Positions 12,638 to 22,997 of a stretch of 53,226 nucleotides of DNA are shown in pieces. Location of the stretch: positions 55,080-108,305 of the forward strand of contig NZ_KE384412.1 of NCBI RefSeq assembly GCF_000425625.1. Direction: 5' to 3'. Position numbers and translations under genes: made by a program. This DNA is from Stutzerimonas azotifigens DSM 17556. GTDB lineage: Bacteria; Pseudomonadota; Gammaproteobacteria; Pseudomonadales; Pseudomonadaceae. Position 1 is the first letter of the stretch, and the number at the start of each line of letters is the position of its first letter. The notes under the pieces are model-generated. The model was not told the DNA's origin. It saw nothing but the letters and a program-made list of their open reading frames with translations, and ran no database searches.

Positions 12638-12886
12638 TCAGCCCCCGGTCACGGTGGGAAAGAACGCCAGCTCGTCGCCGTCGGCGACCGGCTCGTCCAG
12701 CCCGCACAGGTCCTGGTTGCGGGCGCACATGATGTTCTGCTCGGCGAGCACGTCCCAGGCCCCGCCCCGCTCGAGCAACTGCCGGCGAACGTCGTTCAGG
12801 GTGGCCAGTGCCGGGGTCCACTCGAGGGTCTCGCCGTCGCGCCCGAGCGCCTCGCGGTAGCGGGCGAAATACTGGATGCGGATCAT
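12638..12886 (-). CDS. moaD: Molybdopterin synthase sulfur carrier subunit
   Basis: An 82-residue ubiquitin-like protein that carries the sulfur as a C-terminal thiocarboxylate for MoaE. It begins [15 protein letters not shown] and ends in the required Gly-Gly (TVTGG). The ATG at 12886 overlaps the moaC stop as ATGA; upstream in-frame residues lack homology. It is the middle gene of moaCDE. Confidence 0.96.
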   Translation of the reverse strand: MIRIQYFARYREALGRDGETLEWTPALATLNDVRRQLLERGGAWDVLAEQNIMCARNQDLCGLDEPVADGDELAFFPTVTGG

Positions 12887-13353
12887 GCCTCGGCCTCCCA
12901 GTGCCCGGTCTTGCCGCCGGATTTCTCCAGCAGCCGCACGCATTCGATGGTCATGCCGCGGTCGACCGCCTTGCACATGTCGTAGATCGTCAGCGCCGCC
13001 ACGCTGGCCGCGGTCAGCGCCTCCATCTCGACGCCGGTCTGGCCGGCCAGCCGGCAGCGCGCGACGATGCGTACGGCATCCTCGCCCAGCGGCTCGAGTT
13101 CGACCTTGATGCTGGTCAGCAGCAGCGGATGGCAGAGCGGAATCAGTTCGTGGGTCTTCTTCGCCGCCTGGATGCCGGCGATGCGCGCGACCGCGAAGAC
13201 GTCGCCTTTCGGGTGTCCGCCAGCCTGGATCATCGCCAGGGTCGAAGGCAGCATGCGCACCCGCGCCTCGGCCACCGCCTCGCGGGCGGTCACAGCCTTT
13301 TCGGTAACGTCGACCATGTTGGCGCGGCCCTGGGCATCGAGATGGGTCAGCAT
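12883..13353 (-). CDS. moaC: Cyclic pyranopterin monophosphate synthase
   Basis: A 156-residue cytosolic enzyme completing formation of cPMP from the MoaA product. Characteristic motifs are [15 protein letters not shown], the [19 protein letters not shown] segment, [41 protein letters not shown] and the final KSGGKTGHW. First gene of moaC-moaD-moaE. A heptamer repeat array starts 47 bases upstream of its start codon, where the promoter should be. Confidence 0.97.
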   Translation of the reverse strand: MLTHLDAQGRANMVDVTEKAVTAREAVAEARVRMLPSTLAMIQAGGHPKGDVFAVARIAGIQAAKKTHELIPLCHPLLLTSIKVELEPLGEDAVRIVARCRLAGQTGVEMEALTAASVAALTIYDMCKAVDRGMTIECVRLLEKSGGKTGHWEAEA

Positions 13354-13399
13354 CGCTAAACCTTGATCAGTCGTTGGGGCCCAGCAGTCTAACCGATAG

Positions 13400-13437
13400 A
13401 GGCTGGAGGCTGGAGGCTGGAGGCTGGAGGCTGGAGG
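13400..13437. repeat. Heptamer tandem array (GGCTGGA)x5
   Basis: Five perfect copies of GGCTGGA plus two bases (13401-13437), and one inverted partial copy (TCCAGCCTCAAGC) at about 13457-13469. It sits between the stop of the PIN-PhoH gene and the start of moaC. The unit differs from the octamer at 4712 by one substitution and one deletion, and both arrays have an inverted single copy close by. Confidence 0.88.
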
Positions 13438-13493
13438 AAATGAAACCCTCCCCCTCGTCCAGCCTCAAGCGCTCTTGTCGGCTTTTCGCCTTG

Positions 13494-14885
13494 TTACATA
13501 TGCGCCTCGGCATATTCGGCGAGCACCGAACGCGGCACGCCCTGCAGGGTGATGTGCACGCCGTGGGGGAAATCCTTGAAGCGCTCGGTCAGGTAGGTGA
13601 GGCCGGAGCTGGTGGCCGACAGGTAGGGTGTGTCGATCTGCGCCAGGTTGCCGAGGCAGACCACCTTCGAGCCGCTGCCGGCGCGGGTGATGATGGTCTT
13701 CATCTGGTGCGGGGTGAGGTTCTGGCACTCGTCGATGAGGATCAGGCTCTGCTGGAAGCTGCGCCCGCGGATGTAGTTCAGCGATTTGAACTGCAGCGGC
13801 ACCTTGCTGAGGATGTAGTCGACGCTGCCGTGGGTGCTTTCGTCCTCCATGTGCAGCGCCTCGAGGTTGTCGGTGATGGCGCCGAGCCAGGGCTCCATCT
13901 TCTCCGCCTCGGTGCCGGGGAGGAAGCCGATGTCCTCGTCGAGCCCCTGCACGCTGCGGGTGGCGATGATGCGCCGGTAGCGCTTGCTGACCATGCTCTG
14001 CTCGATGGCCGCGGCCAGCGCCAGGATGGTCTTGCCGGAGCCCGCCGCCCCGCTGAGGTTGACCAGGTGGATGTCCGGCTCGAGCAGCGCGAACAGCGCC
14101 AGCGCCTGGTAGATGTCGCGCGGCCGCAGGCCCCAGGCCTCCTGGTGCAGCAGCGGCTCCTGGTGCAGGTCGAGCAGCAGCAGTTCGTCGCCGCGGATGC
14201 CCTTCACCCAGCCGACGAAGTTCTGCTCGTCGAGGATGAACTCGTTCATGTGCAAAGCCGGCAGGTTGTCGGTCAGCTGCACGCGGTGCCAGGTGCGGCC
14301 GTGGGTCTGGCGCGTCTCGACCTTGCTCACGCGGTCCCAGAAGGAGCCGGAGAGGTTGTGGTAGCCACGCGACAGCAGGCCGACGTCGTCGATCAGCTGG
14401 TCGGTGTGGTAGTCCTCGGCGGCGACCCCGCAGGCGCGCGCCTTCAGCCGCATGTTGATGTCCTTGGTCACCAGCACCACCGGCGTGCCGCTGCGCCGGG
14501 TCTTCAGCTCGACCACCTGGTTGATGATCTTGTTGTCGTTCAGGTCCTCGGGCAGCCAGGTCGCCGGCTGCGCGCGCTTGCTCATGAGGATCGACAGGCT
14601 GCCGCACGGACCGTTCTTGCCCCGCTGGATCGGCACGCCCTCCTCCACCTCCTCGGGCGTGGCCTCGCCAAGCACCTTGTCGATCAGGCGGATGGCCTGC
14701 CGGCATTCGGCGGCGACGGTGTGCTTGCCGGTCTTGAGCTTGTCCAGCTCCTCGAGCACGGTCATCGGGATGGCGACCTGGTGCTCCTGGAAGTTGAGCA
14801 GCGCGTTGGGGTCGTGGATCAGGACGTTGGTGTCGAGGACGTAGAGCGTGGGCTTGGTCGAGCGGGAACTGCCGTAGTCATCCAT
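13494..14885 (-). CDS. PIN-PhoH fusion ATPase/ribonuclease (PhoH2-like)
   Basis: A 463-residue cytosolic protein. The N-terminal PIN domain (about 12-145) starts LYVLDTNVLIHDPNAL with acidic residues of a metal-dependent RNase. The C-terminal PhoH P-loop ATPase (about 245-460) has Walker A SGAAGSGKT and Walker B LILIDECQNLTPHQMK. PhoH2-type fusions have been shown to couple RNA unwinding and cleavage; that activity is inferred here. The ATG at 14885 has AAGGTG upstream. The start retains MDDYGSSRSTKPTLYVLD. Confidence 0.93.
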   Translation of the reverse strand: MDDYGSSRSTKPTLYVLDTNVLIHDPNALLNFQEHQVAIPMTVLEELDKLKTGKHTVAAECRQAIRLIDKVLGEATPEEVEEGVPIQRGKNGPCGSLSILMSKRAQPATWLPEDLNDNKIINQVVELKTRRSGTPVVLVTKDINMRLKARACGVAAEDYHTDQLIDDVGLLSRGYHNLSGSFWDRVSKVETRQTHGRTWHRVQLTDNLPALHMNEFILDEQNFVGWVKGIRGDELLLLDLHQEPLLHQEAWGLRPRDIYQALALFALLEPDIHLVNLSGAAGSGKTILALAAAIEQSMVSKRYRRIIATRSVQGLDEDIGFLPGTEAEKMEPWLGAITDNLEALHMEDESTHGSVDYILSKVPLQFKSLNYIRGRSFQQSLILIDECQNLTPHQMKTIITRAGSGSKVVCLGNLAQIDTPYLSATSSGLTYLTERFKDFPHGVHITLQGVPRSVLAEYAEAHM

Positions 14886-15134
14886 TCGCGATCACCTTTT
14901 CTTTGGCCTGGCAGCGGCGTGCACGCTACGCCGCGTTGAACCGCCGAGGACAAGGTGAGCGGGCTGGGAAGCCAGTGGGTTCGGAGCGTCCCGAGGCCGC
15001 CACCTGTGTCGCAGGGTTCGGCGGTCTGCCTTCGGTAATACCGCAAAAAAGATGACAGGCAAAAGACTTTTCTGCCCGATGACGCTTTTTTCCGTCAGCC
15101 TGAAGAAACCTGTTGGCGAGCCCCTGGAGGCTCG
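14886..15134. other. Gap between PhoH gene and cation-efflux gene
   Basis: About 250 bases. A hairpin GCGAGCC..GGCTCGC (about 15117-15136) directly follows the efflux-gene stop on the minus strand and may act as its 3' structure. A palindromic CTGACGGAAAAAAGCGTCA lies farther on (minus strand). No gene or promoter was identified with confidence. Confidence 0.45.
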
Positions 15135-16136
<1,002 letters not shown>

Positions 16137-16264
16137 CGGCAAGGTCCTCATGCTGCGTGGAGCTCAGCTTGCACCCTGTCCCGGTGGCAAGGTCAAGCAC
16201 ACCCTGCCGCGCCCGGGAAGCGGCCCCTGTTAGAATCGCCGCCGGCCACTTCTGGAGACAATAC

Positions 16265-17044
16265 ATGCTGATGGTGATATCCCCGGCGAAGACGCTGGAC
16301 TACGAGACCCCGCCCGTCACGGACCGTGCGACCCAGCCGGAACATCTGGACGACGCCCAGGCGCTGATCGAGGTGCTGCGCGCCTACAGCCCGGCGCAGA
16401 TCGGCGAGCTGATGCACCTCTCCGACAAGCTCGCCGCGCTCAACGTGGCGCGCTACGACAGCTGGAGCCGACCCTTCACCACTCAGAACGCCAGGCAGGC
16501 GCTGCTGGCGTTCAAGGGCGATGTCTATACCGGCCTGCACGCCGAGGACTTTTCCGAGCACGACTTCGACTTCGCCCAGCGTCACCTGCGCATGCTGTCC
16601 GGCCTGTACGGCGTGCTGCGACCGCTGGACTTGATGCAGCCGTACCGCCTGGAAATGGGCACGCGCCTGCCGAACCCGCGCGGCAAGGACCTCTACGCCT
16701 TCTGGGGCGAACGCATCAGCGGCTGGCTGAACGAGGCGCTGCAGGCCCAGGGCGACGACGTACTGCTCAACCTGGCATCCAACGAGTACTTCGGCGCGGT
16801 CAAGCGCAACGCCCTGAAGGCGCGCCTGATCCAGGTCGACTTCAAGGACCTGAAGAACGGCCAGTACAAGATCATCAGCTTCTACGCGAAGAAGGCGCGC
16901 GGACTGATGGCGCGCTACGTGATCAAGGAGCGCGTGACCGATCCCGCGGCGCTGAAGGACTTCGGCTACGACGGTTATCGCTTCAGCGCCGAGCATTCCC
17001 GCGACGATCACTTGGTATTCCTCAGGGATGCCCCGCCCGCCTGA
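16265..17044 (+). CDS. yaaA: Peroxide stress protein YaaA
   Basis: A 259-residue cytosolic protein of the UPF0246/YaaA family, which in E. coli limits free iron and DNA damage during peroxide stress and has a DNA-binding fold. The start [17 protein letters not shown] at 16265 is the family N-terminus, and the [18 protein letters not shown] and [12 protein letters not shown] motifs are present. GGAGACA precedes the ATG. Family-typical length; monocistronic. Confidence 0.95.
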   Translation: MLMVISPAKTLDYETPPVTDRATQPEHLDDAQALIEVLRAYSPAQIGELMHLSDKLAALNVARYDSWSRPFTTQNARQALLAFKGDVYTGLHAEDFSEHDFDFAQRHLRMLSGLYGVLRPLDLMQPYRLEMGTRLPNPRGKDLYAFWGERISGWLNEALQAQGDDVLLNLASNEYFGAVKRNALKARLIQVDFKDLKNGQYKIISFYAKKARGLMARYVIKERVTDPAALKDFGYDGYRFSAEHSRDDHLVFLRDAPPA

Positions 17045-17400
17045 CCTCTCGAGCCCAACGGCACCTCGCCTGTTGGGTTTCGTCGCTGTGTGCCGACCCA
17101 TGGCTTCATGAGGCCGGCTCGGGCGGTCGTCGTGAGGGCTGCGGCCTCCGTAGGAGCGAGCCTGCTCGCGAACCTCTCCCTCATCCGGCCCTGCGGGCCA
17201 CCTTCTCCCGCGGGGAGAAGGGAAAAGCGTACCCCGGCGCTGCCTGTGGTCGCGCGCGCCATACACCTGCGGGAGCAGGCTTTCAGGCGGAGATTTCGGT
17301 CGAGACCACGCAAGAAGACGACTCCGGGCTCGTAGGTTGGGTTGAGCGAAGCGAAGCCCAACGCGGCCGTCTGTAGGGCTTCCTCTCTGCCGTGACTCAA
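17045..17400. repeat. Repeat-rich intergenic region
   Basis: No gene is supported. It contains a family C REP (GTAGGAGCGAGCCTGCTCGC, 17150-17172), then a family E element (about 17177-17221, two hairpins: GGCCCTGCGGGCC and TTCTCCCGCGGGGAGAA) that recurs almost exactly at 53168, and a family B REP (17332-17363). Confidence 0.8.
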
Positions 17401-17998
17401 CCCACCCCACTCTTTGCAAGTGAAACACGCTTCACCCGCTCGTCCGGCCGGACGGACGCTCCGCCCGGGGAACTATCGAATGGCCCCGCACTCATAAGCG
17501 CGTACCGACAATTCCAGTCCGGAAAGGGAAGTCGCACATGAACGTGCTTCGGGTCCTGAAACATTCGCGAGCCCTGTCTCGTTCCGTTATCGGGTTCGCC
17601 ATGCAGGACCGGCCGGCCGTCGCCGGCCGCACGACGACAGGGATATCTCCAATGGCCACCGCGGCGCCGTCGCGCGCGCGGCCCAAGACTCCCGGACAGC
17701 AGCCCGACAGCCGACAGGACAACGTCGGTGTCGGCCACGGTGCTCGCGCGCTGCAGGCCCTTGCCGCGTGCACGACGGCACCCGGAAGCCTCGCCGGTCG
17801 GCGGGCGTTCCCTTTCAGATCAGTCGCATACGGGCGACGACCGACTTCGGCCCCGGGGATGGACGTTCCCGGGCGGGGGAGTGTTTTGCCGTGAAGGCGG
17901 GACGAGCGTCCCGAGCCACGGCCGGACCGATCGAGATGCCGGATGGGGCATCACAGACGAACAAAGAAGAAGACCTTCAGACGATTCAGGAGACAAGC
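17401..17998. other. Long leader/promoter region before the mannose enzyme gene
   Basis: About 600 bases with no convincing gene. Plus-strand frame 17538-17894 has a GGGAAG before its ATG, but its product is unlike any family I know and uses many codons that are rare in the neighbouring genes (CGA, AGA, ATA, ACA). The region may hold a regulated promoter and a long 5' leader; I could not identify operator sites by eye. Confidence 0.4.
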
Positions 17999-19450
17999 AT
18001 GATCCCGGTCATTCTCTCAGGCGGTAGCGGCTCCCGGCTCTGGCCCCTCTCGCGCAAGCTGTTCCCCAAGCAGTTCCTCGCCCTCACCGGCGAGCAGACG
18101 CTGTTCCAGCAGACCGTCGAACGCCTGGCCTTCGAGGGCATGCAGGCGCCCCTGCTGGTGTGCAACAAGGAGCACCGCTTCATCGTCAAGGAGCAGCTCG
18201 CCGCCCGCAAGCTGAGCGTGCAGGGCCTGCTGCTCGAGCCCTTCGGCCGCAACACCGCCCCGGCCATCGCCATGGCGGCGATGAAGCTGGTCGAGGAAGG
18301 CCGTGACGAGCTGCTGCTGGTGCTGCCGGCCGACCACGTGATCGAAGACCAGAAGGCCTTCCAGCGCTCGCTGGCACTGGCGACCAACGCTGCGGAAAAG
18401 AACGCGATGGTGCTGTTCGGCGTACCGGCCACCCGCCCGGAGACCGGCTTCGGCTACATCAAGTGCGACCTCTCAGACCGCAAGGGCCTGCCCGAAGGCG
18501 TCAACCGCGTGATCCAGTTCGTCGAGAAGCCCGACGAGGCGCGCGCCCAGAGCTTCGTCGAATCGGGCGACTATTTCTGGAACAGCGGCATGTTCCTGTT
18601 CCGCGCCAGCGTCTTCCTCAACGAGCTGAAGAAGCACGACCCGGACATCTACGACAACTGCGCGCTGGCGCTGGAGCGCAGCCACCGCAACGGCGAGGAG
18701 CTGCTGATCGACCCGGCCAGCTTCGCCTGCTGCCCGGACAACTCCATCGACTACGCGGTCATGGAGAAGACCCGCCTCGCCTGCGTGGTACCGATGTCCG
18801 CCGGCTGGAGCGACGTCGGCTCCTGGTCGTCGATCTGGGACGTCCACGAGAAGGACGAGAACGGCAACGTGATCAAGGGCGACGTGATCGCCGAGGACAC
18901 CCACAACAGCCTGATCCACGGCAACGGCAAGCTGGTCACCGTGCTCGGCCTGGACGACGTGGTGGTGGTGGAAACCAAGGACGCCATGATGGTCGCGCAC
19001 AAGGACAAGGTGCAGGACGTCAAGAAGCTGGTGGCCAAGCTGGACGCCGAAGAGCGTTCCGAAACCCAGAACCACTGCGCCGTCTACCGTCCCTGGGGCT
19101 GGTACGACTCGGTCGACATGGGCAGCCGCTTCCAGGTCAAGCGCATCTGCGTGAACCCGGGCGCCAGCCTGTCGCTGCAGATGCACCACCACCGCGCCGA
19201 ACACTGGATCGTCGTCTCCGGTACCGCGCAGGTGACCTGCAACGACAAGACCTTCCTGCTGACCGAGAACCAGTCGACCTACATCCCGGTGACCTCCATC
19301 CACCGTCTCGCCAACCCCGGGAAAATCCCGCTGGAAATCATCGAGGTGCAATCCGGCAGCTACCTGGGCGAAGACGACATCGAGCGCCTGGACGACGTCT
19401 ACGGACGGGCCGAGAGCGATGCCGAAGCGGCCGCCAACAGCGCTCGCTGA
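17999..19450 (+). CDS. Mannose-1-phosphate guanylyltransferase / mannose-6-phosphate isomerase
   Basis: A 483-residue bifunctional type II PMI-GMP enzyme making GDP-mannose for exopolysaccharide or LPS. The N-terminal nucleotidyltransferase has the signature LSGGSGSRLWPLSRKLFPKQF and FVEKPD. The C-terminal cupin isomerase has the metal/sugar motif QMHHHRAEHWIVVSGTA (about 395-411) and PWGWYDSVDMG. The ATG at 17999 follows CAGGAGAC. AlgA, PslB and WbpW share this architecture, and the gene stands alone, so the paralogue cannot be fixed from context. Confidence 0.93.
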   Translation: MIPVILSGGSGSRLWPLSRKLFPKQFLALTGEQTLFQQTVERLAFEGMQAPLLVCNKEHRFIVKEQLAARKLSVQGLLLEPFGRNTAPAIAMAAMKLVEEGRDELLLVLPADHVIEDQKAFQRSLALATNAAEKNAMVLFGVPATRPETGFGYIKCDLSDRKGLPEGVNRVIQFVEKPDEARAQSFVESGDYFWNSGMFLFRASVFLNELKKHDPDIYDNCALALERSHRNGEELLIDPASFACCPDNSIDYAVMEKTRLACVVPMSAGWSDVGSWSSIWDVHEKDENGNVIKGDVIAEDTHNSLIHGNGKLVTVLGLDDVVVVETKDAMMVAHKDKVQDVKKLVAKLDAEERSETQNHCAVYRPWGWYDSVDMGSRFQVKRICVNPGASLSLQMHHHRAEHWIVVSGTAQVTCNDKTFLLTENQSTYIPVTSIHRLANPGKIPLEIIEVQSGSYLGEDDIERLDDVYGRAESDAEAAANSAR

Positions 19451-19474
19451 CGCACGAACGCGCTAGCCAGCCTG

Positions 19475-19512
19475 CAAACAACCCCCCGCCAATGTGCGGG
19501 GGTTTGTTTTAT
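19475..19512 (+). terminator. Rho-independent terminator
   Basis: ACAACCCCCCGC, loop CAATGT, GCGGGGGTTTGTTTT: a GC stem followed by a T-rich tail, 25 bases after the stop of the mannose enzyme gene. Confidence 0.88.
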
Positions 19513-19581
19513 GTGCAGGAGAGACGGCCCCTCCCCTTACCGGTAGCGCATGGCGAGCGACAGGTTGTACTTGCAAAGCAG

Positions 19582-19842
19582 CTACGGTGTGCACCGCTTC
19601 TGTAGGAGCGAGCTTGCTCGCGCAGCTTTTGGCTTCTTGCTCTCGCCTGCCTCCGGGGAAACCTCTCCCGCCTCGTCCTCGACCCGTGCAGCCTCGTCCA
19701 GCATGGCCTGCCAGAGCCTGGCGGCGTCCTCGAACGCGGCACCCGCCCCGCTCGGCAGGCGTTCCAGATCGTAACGTTGCAGGCAGCCCTGCCCCAGCAT
19801 GGGCGGCGGGCTGGCGGTCGCCTTGTCGAGGATGTCGGCCAT
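19582..19842 (-). CDS. Hypothetical protein with REP-encoded C-terminus
   Basis: An 86-residue protein starting MADILDKATASPPPMLGQGC, with ribosome site GGGAGGG. Its start is 20 bases after the purU stop, so it is likely cotranscribed. The middle (AAFEDAARLWQAMLDEAARV) is helical; the rest is acidic. The last residues, AARASSLLQKRCTP, are read from a family C REP (19602-19623) on the opposite strand, so the original C-terminus has probably been replaced or extended by the repeat. The family is not one I can name; a small gene is found at this place in other Pseudomonas. Confidence 0.7.
   Translation of the reverse strand: MADILDKATASPPPMLGQGCLQRYDLERLPSGAGAAFEDAARLWQAMLDEAARVEDEAGEVSPEAGESKKPKAARASSLLQKRCTP
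19602..19623 (+). repeat. REP (family C) inside the 3' end of a small CDS
   Basis: GTAGGAGCGAGCTTGCTCGC, the same palindrome as at 17150 and a variant of the one at 50326. It lies within the C-terminal codons of the minus-strand gene 19582-19842. Confidence 0.85.
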
Positions 19843-19862
19843 CGGCGCCCTCCCGGGTGGAA

Positions 19863-20714
19863 TCAGTCGAACACGACCGTCTTGTTGTCGTGCACCAGCA
19901 CGCGGTCCTCGAGGTGATAACGCAGCCCGCGCGAAAGCACCATCTTCTCTACGTCCTTGCCGAGGCGCACCATGTCCATGATGCTGTCGCGATGCGTCAC
20001 GCGGACCACATCCTGTTCGATGATCGGCCCGGCATCCAGTTCCTCGGTGACGTAGTGGCAGGTCGCGCCTATGAGCTTCACCCCGCGCAGCGACGCCTGG
20101 TGGTACGGCTTGGCGCCGACGAAGGATGGCAGGAAGCTGTGGTGGATGTTGATCACGCGCTGGGCATAGGCCTGGCACAGCGCCGGCGGCAAGATCTGCA
20201 TGTAGCGCGCCAGCACGATGACGTCCGCCCGGTACTGCTCGACGAGCCGGGTGACTTCGCCGAAGGCGCCTTCCTTGTTCGCCGGGTCGACCGGCACGTG
20301 GTGATACGGAATGCCGTGCCACTCCACCATGCTGCGCAGCGCATCGTGATTGGCGATCACGCAGGGAATCTCGCAATCGAGCTCGCCGCTGTGCCAGCGG
20401 TGCAACAGGTCGGCCAGGCAGTGCGACTCGCGGCTCGCCATGAGCACCACGCGCTTCTTCTGCTCGGAATCGGTGATGCGCCATTCCATCGAGAACTCGC
20501 GGGCGATCGGCGAAAACGCCTGGCGGAAACCATCGAGGTCGAACGGCAGCGAGTCGGCGCGTATTTCGTGACGCATGAAGAACCAGCCACTCTGCTCGTC
20601 GGAGTGGTGGCTGGCTTCGGTGATCCAACCGTTGTATGTGGCGAGGAAGTTACTGACCTTGGCAACGATACCCACGCCGTCGGGACAGGCGATGACCAGC
20701 CTGAAAGTTCGCAT
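19863..20714 (-). CDS. purU: Formyltetrahydrofolate deformylase
   Basis: A 283-residue cytosolic enzyme hydrolysing 10-formyl-THF to formate and THF, balancing one-carbon pools and supplying formate for PurT. It has an N-terminal ACT domain (about 1-85, MRTFRLVIACPDGVGIVAKV) and a C-terminal formyltransferase-fold domain with VIANHDALRSMVEWHGIP, NIHHSFLPSFVGAKPYHQA and ELDAGPIIEQD, giving the Asn-His-Asp active site. The ATG at 20714 is the family start. Divergent from mvaT. Confidence 0.96.
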   Translation of the reverse strand: MRTFRLVIACPDGVGIVAKVSNFLATYNGWITEASHHSDEQSGWFFMRHEIRADSLPFDLDGFRQAFSPIAREFSMEWRITDSEQKKRVVLMASRESHCLADLLHRWHSGELDCEIPCVIANHDALRSMVEWHGIPYHHVPVDPANKEGAFGEVTRLVEQYRADVIVLARYMQILPPALCQAYAQRVINIHHSFLPSFVGAKPYHQASLRGVKLIGATCHYVTEELDAGPIIEQDVVRVTHRDSIMDMVRLGKDVEKMVLSRGLRYHLEDRVLVHDNKTVVFD

Positions 20715-20886
20715 TATCGAGACTCCGCCCTAAGGAAGCGGCGATTCTATCCGCCGACCACAGTTCCGGCCACCGCCATCGGCCGCATGTCGCTAAAAAC
20801 CATGCCCCTGCAAAACGCGCTGTTATTCAAGCAGCGACGGAATAACGGGACTTTGTTCTAGCTAAAACAAAAGCTACAAATTCATA

Positions 20887-20915
20887 TTTACTTGCATACT
20901 AGCCGTGACTATGAT
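20887..20915 (+). promoter_or_regulatory. Putative sigma-70 promoter of mvaT
   Basis: TTTACT (20887-20892), 17-base spacer, TATGAT (20910-20915), in a locally AT-rich stretch of an otherwise GC-rich window. The predicted start is about 35 bases upstream of the mvaT ATG. The AT-rich upstream DNA also fits autoregulation by MvaT, which is inferred. Confidence 0.6.
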
Positions 20916-20956
20916 TGACGCACTTGATTTCTAACTTTTCCAAACAAGGACGCCAA

Positions 20957-21340
20957 ATGTCACTCATCAGCGAATACCGCGCCACCGAAGAGGCCATCAA
21001 GGAACTGCAGGAGCGCCTGAAGAACCTGTCGCAGGACGACAAGTTGAAGAAGGAGCTTGAGTTCGAAGGCAAACTTCGCGAGCTCATGGCCCAGTATCAG
21101 AAAGCCCTGCCGGACATCGTGGCCCTGCTCGACACCGAAGGCAAAACCCGCAAGGCCGGCGGCCGCGGCGGCAAGACCCAGGCGGCACCGAGCAAGCGCG
21201 CCCGTCGCGTCAAGCAGTACAAGAACCCGCACACCGGCGAAACCATCGAGACCAAGGGCGGCAACCACAAGACGCTCAAGGAATGGAAGGGCAAGTGGGG
21301 CGCCGACACCGTGGAAAGCTGGGCCACCCTGCTCGGCTGA
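20957..21340 (+). CDS. mvaT: H-NS-family xenogeneic silencer MvaT
   Basis: A 127-residue nucleoid protein that binds AT-rich DNA and silences horizontally acquired genes in Pseudomonas. The N-terminal coiled-coil oligomerisation region begins MSLISEYRATEEAIKELQER. A linker rich in Gly/Arg/Lys (RKAGGRGGKTQ) leads to the DNA-binding domain with VKQYKNPHTGETIETKGGNH. The ATG at 20957 has AAGGA upstream, and the longer frame from 20915 adds unrelated residues. Confidence 0.97.
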   Translation: MSLISEYRATEEAIKELQERLKNLSQDDKLKKELEFEGKLRELMAQYQKALPDIVALLDTEGKTRKAGGRGGKTQAAPSKRARRVKQYKNPHTGETIETKGGNHKTLKEWKGKWGADTVESWATLLG

Positions 21341-21348
21341 TCGCAATA

Positions 21349-21379
21349 CGCGTGGCGCGTCCGATGCCGCCGCCACGCG
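21349..21379. terminator. Hairpin between convergent mvaT and sbcB
   Basis: CGCGTGGCG (21349-21357) pairs with CGCCACGCG (21371-21379), followed by CCTTTCCC. It is probably a terminator-like structure for mvaT; the T-run is weak. Confidence 0.5.
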
Positions 21380-21419
21380 CCTTTCCCTCCCGCCATTCCG
21401 CCGCCGTCTCTTTCCGCCC

Positions 21420-22853
21420 TTACTCCAGCCGGTACTGCCGCCGAAGCGCCACGGCATGTTCGATCCACTCGCGCAGCAACGCCTGCTGTTGAATCGACGC
21501 CGTTTGCAGCAGTTGTTCGGCGTTGGACATGAACTCGATCACAGTGACCGGTGCGCCAACTTCCTCGCCACTCAACCGGCGCCGGCACAATTCGAACCAG
21601 GCCAGGCTGTCCGCCTCGGAAAGACACTCCGGAAAGTTTCGCGCCCTGTAACGAAACAGTAGCTCCGGCAGGCGTGCATCGCTGAATGCCCATTGCCGGC
21701 ACGCCAAGTCCTCACTGGAACAATTGCGCACTTGTTCGCAGAGCGCACGATCGCGGTCATCGAGAAAGGCGTCGTACAACTGCTGGTCCGGATCGGTCTC
21801 GGCAACTACCGAGTCGCGCCCGTAGATGAGCTCGAGCTTGGGCAGCCAGTCCGGGCGATGCGCGCGAAGTTGTTCCGCGCGGCCCAGGCAGGCCGGCACA
21901 TCAAGTTGCAGGCGCTCGGCATCCTGCGGCCGGAGCACTTTCAGCGGCGCCACTACCGGGCAGCGATTTACATGTATCAACTTCAAGGGCACCGGCAGCG
22001 TGCCCTCCGGCAACTCCTCACGACGGGTATAAAGGCGCTCGCGCAATATTTCGGCCGGCTCGTTCAGCAGCACATCCGTGTGTCCCGCCAGGTCGCAGAC
22101 GATCAGCGCATTTCGATTGCGCGGATGCCAGGCCAGCGGCAGCACCACCGAGAGGAAATGACGCTCCGCGGAAAACCGCCCCGAGACGTGCACCACCGGC
22201 TCCAGCAGGCGCAGCTCGTCGCAGACCGCGTGCTTGCGGCGCAGCCTATAGAGGTAATCGAACAGGCGCGGCTGCCGCTGGCGAACCAGCCGGGCCAGGG
22301 CGATGGTCGCCCGCACGTCCGACAGCGCATCGTGCGCCTGCTGGTGGGAAAGCCCGTTGGCTTCGGTCAGGCGCTCCAGCTTCAGGGTCACCCGGCCCTC
22401 CTCCTGCGGCCACTGCAGGCCTTCGGGGCGCAGCGCGTAGGCCGCCCGCACCAGGTCGATCAGGTCCCAGCGGCTGTTGCCGCCCTGCCATTCCCGCGCA
22501 TAGGGATCGAAGAAGTTGCGGTACAGGCTGTAGCGCGTCATCTCGTCGTCGAAGCGCAGGTTGTTGTAACCCGCCACACAGGTGCCCGGCACCGCCATCT
22601 GCGCGTGCAGGCGGGTCATGAACTCCGCCTCGCACAGCCCCCGCTCGGTCAGGATCCGCGGCGTGATGCCGGTCACCAGGCAGGCGACCGGATGCGGCAG
22701 CACGTCGTCGGCCGGCTTGCAATACAGATTCAGCGGCTCGCCGATCTCCTCCAGCGCCTCGTCGGTACGGATGCCGGCGACCTGCAGCGGCCGATCCCGG
22801 CGCGGCGAGATGCCGGTGGTTTCGTAGTCGTACCAGAAAATGCTCGCGGCCAA
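21420..22853 (-). CDS. sbcB: Exodeoxyribonuclease I
   Basis: A 477-residue 3'-5' single-strand DNA exonuclease used in recombination and mismatch repair. The DEDDh active site is visible: FWYDYETTG (D9, E11), YNNLRFDDEM and HDALSDVRAT. A TTG at 22853 is the best start: it gives LAASIFWYDYETTG, lies seven bases after GAGGAG, and there is no ATG between it and the conserved exonuclease motif. The longer open frame to 23693 is antisense to the RDD gene. Convergent with mvaT. Confidence 0.94.
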   Translation of the reverse strand: MAASIFWYDYETTGISPRRDRPLQVAGIRTDEALEEIGEPLNLYCKPADDVLPHPVACLVTGITPRILTERGLCEAEFMTRLHAQMAVPGTCVAGYNNLRFDDEMTRYSLYRNFFDPYAREWQGGNSRWDLIDLVRAAYALRPEGLQWPQEEGRVTLKLERLTEANGLSHQQAHDALSDVRATIALARLVRQRQPRLFDYLYRLRRKHAVCDELRLLEPVVHVSGRFSAERHFLSVVLPLAWHPRNRNALIVCDLAGHTDVLLNEPAEILRERLYTRREELPEGTLPVPLKLIHVNRCPVVAPLKVLRPQDAERLQLDVPACLGRAEQLRAHRPDWLPKLELIYGRDSVVAETDPDQQLYDAFLDDRDRALCEQVRNCSSEDLACRQWAFSDARLPELLFRYRARNFPECLSEADSLAWFELCRRRLSGEEVGAPVTVIEFMSNAEQLLQTASIQQQALLREWIEHAVALRRQYRLE

Positions 22854-22997
22854 TGCCCTGCTCCTCGTCGAATGCCCGGGCAGTGTACCGCGCCTCGGCG
22901 ACCGTCGATCGCACGCCGACTGTGCACCAGCGCACTGCCTGCGATGTCCGCCCGACGGCGAATTGATCGCCGCGTCGCCGGCGCTTAGCATCGCCCG

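Noticed and set aside
17538..17894. 118-aa frame with a GGGAAG ribosome site upstream of the mannose enzyme gene
   Set aside because: No family resemblance, many codons rare in neighbouring genes and no clear domain; treated as leader sequence.
20892..20915. TTGCAT ... TATGAT as an mvaT promoter
   Set aside because: The spacer is only 12 bases; TTTACT with a 17-base spacer fits better.
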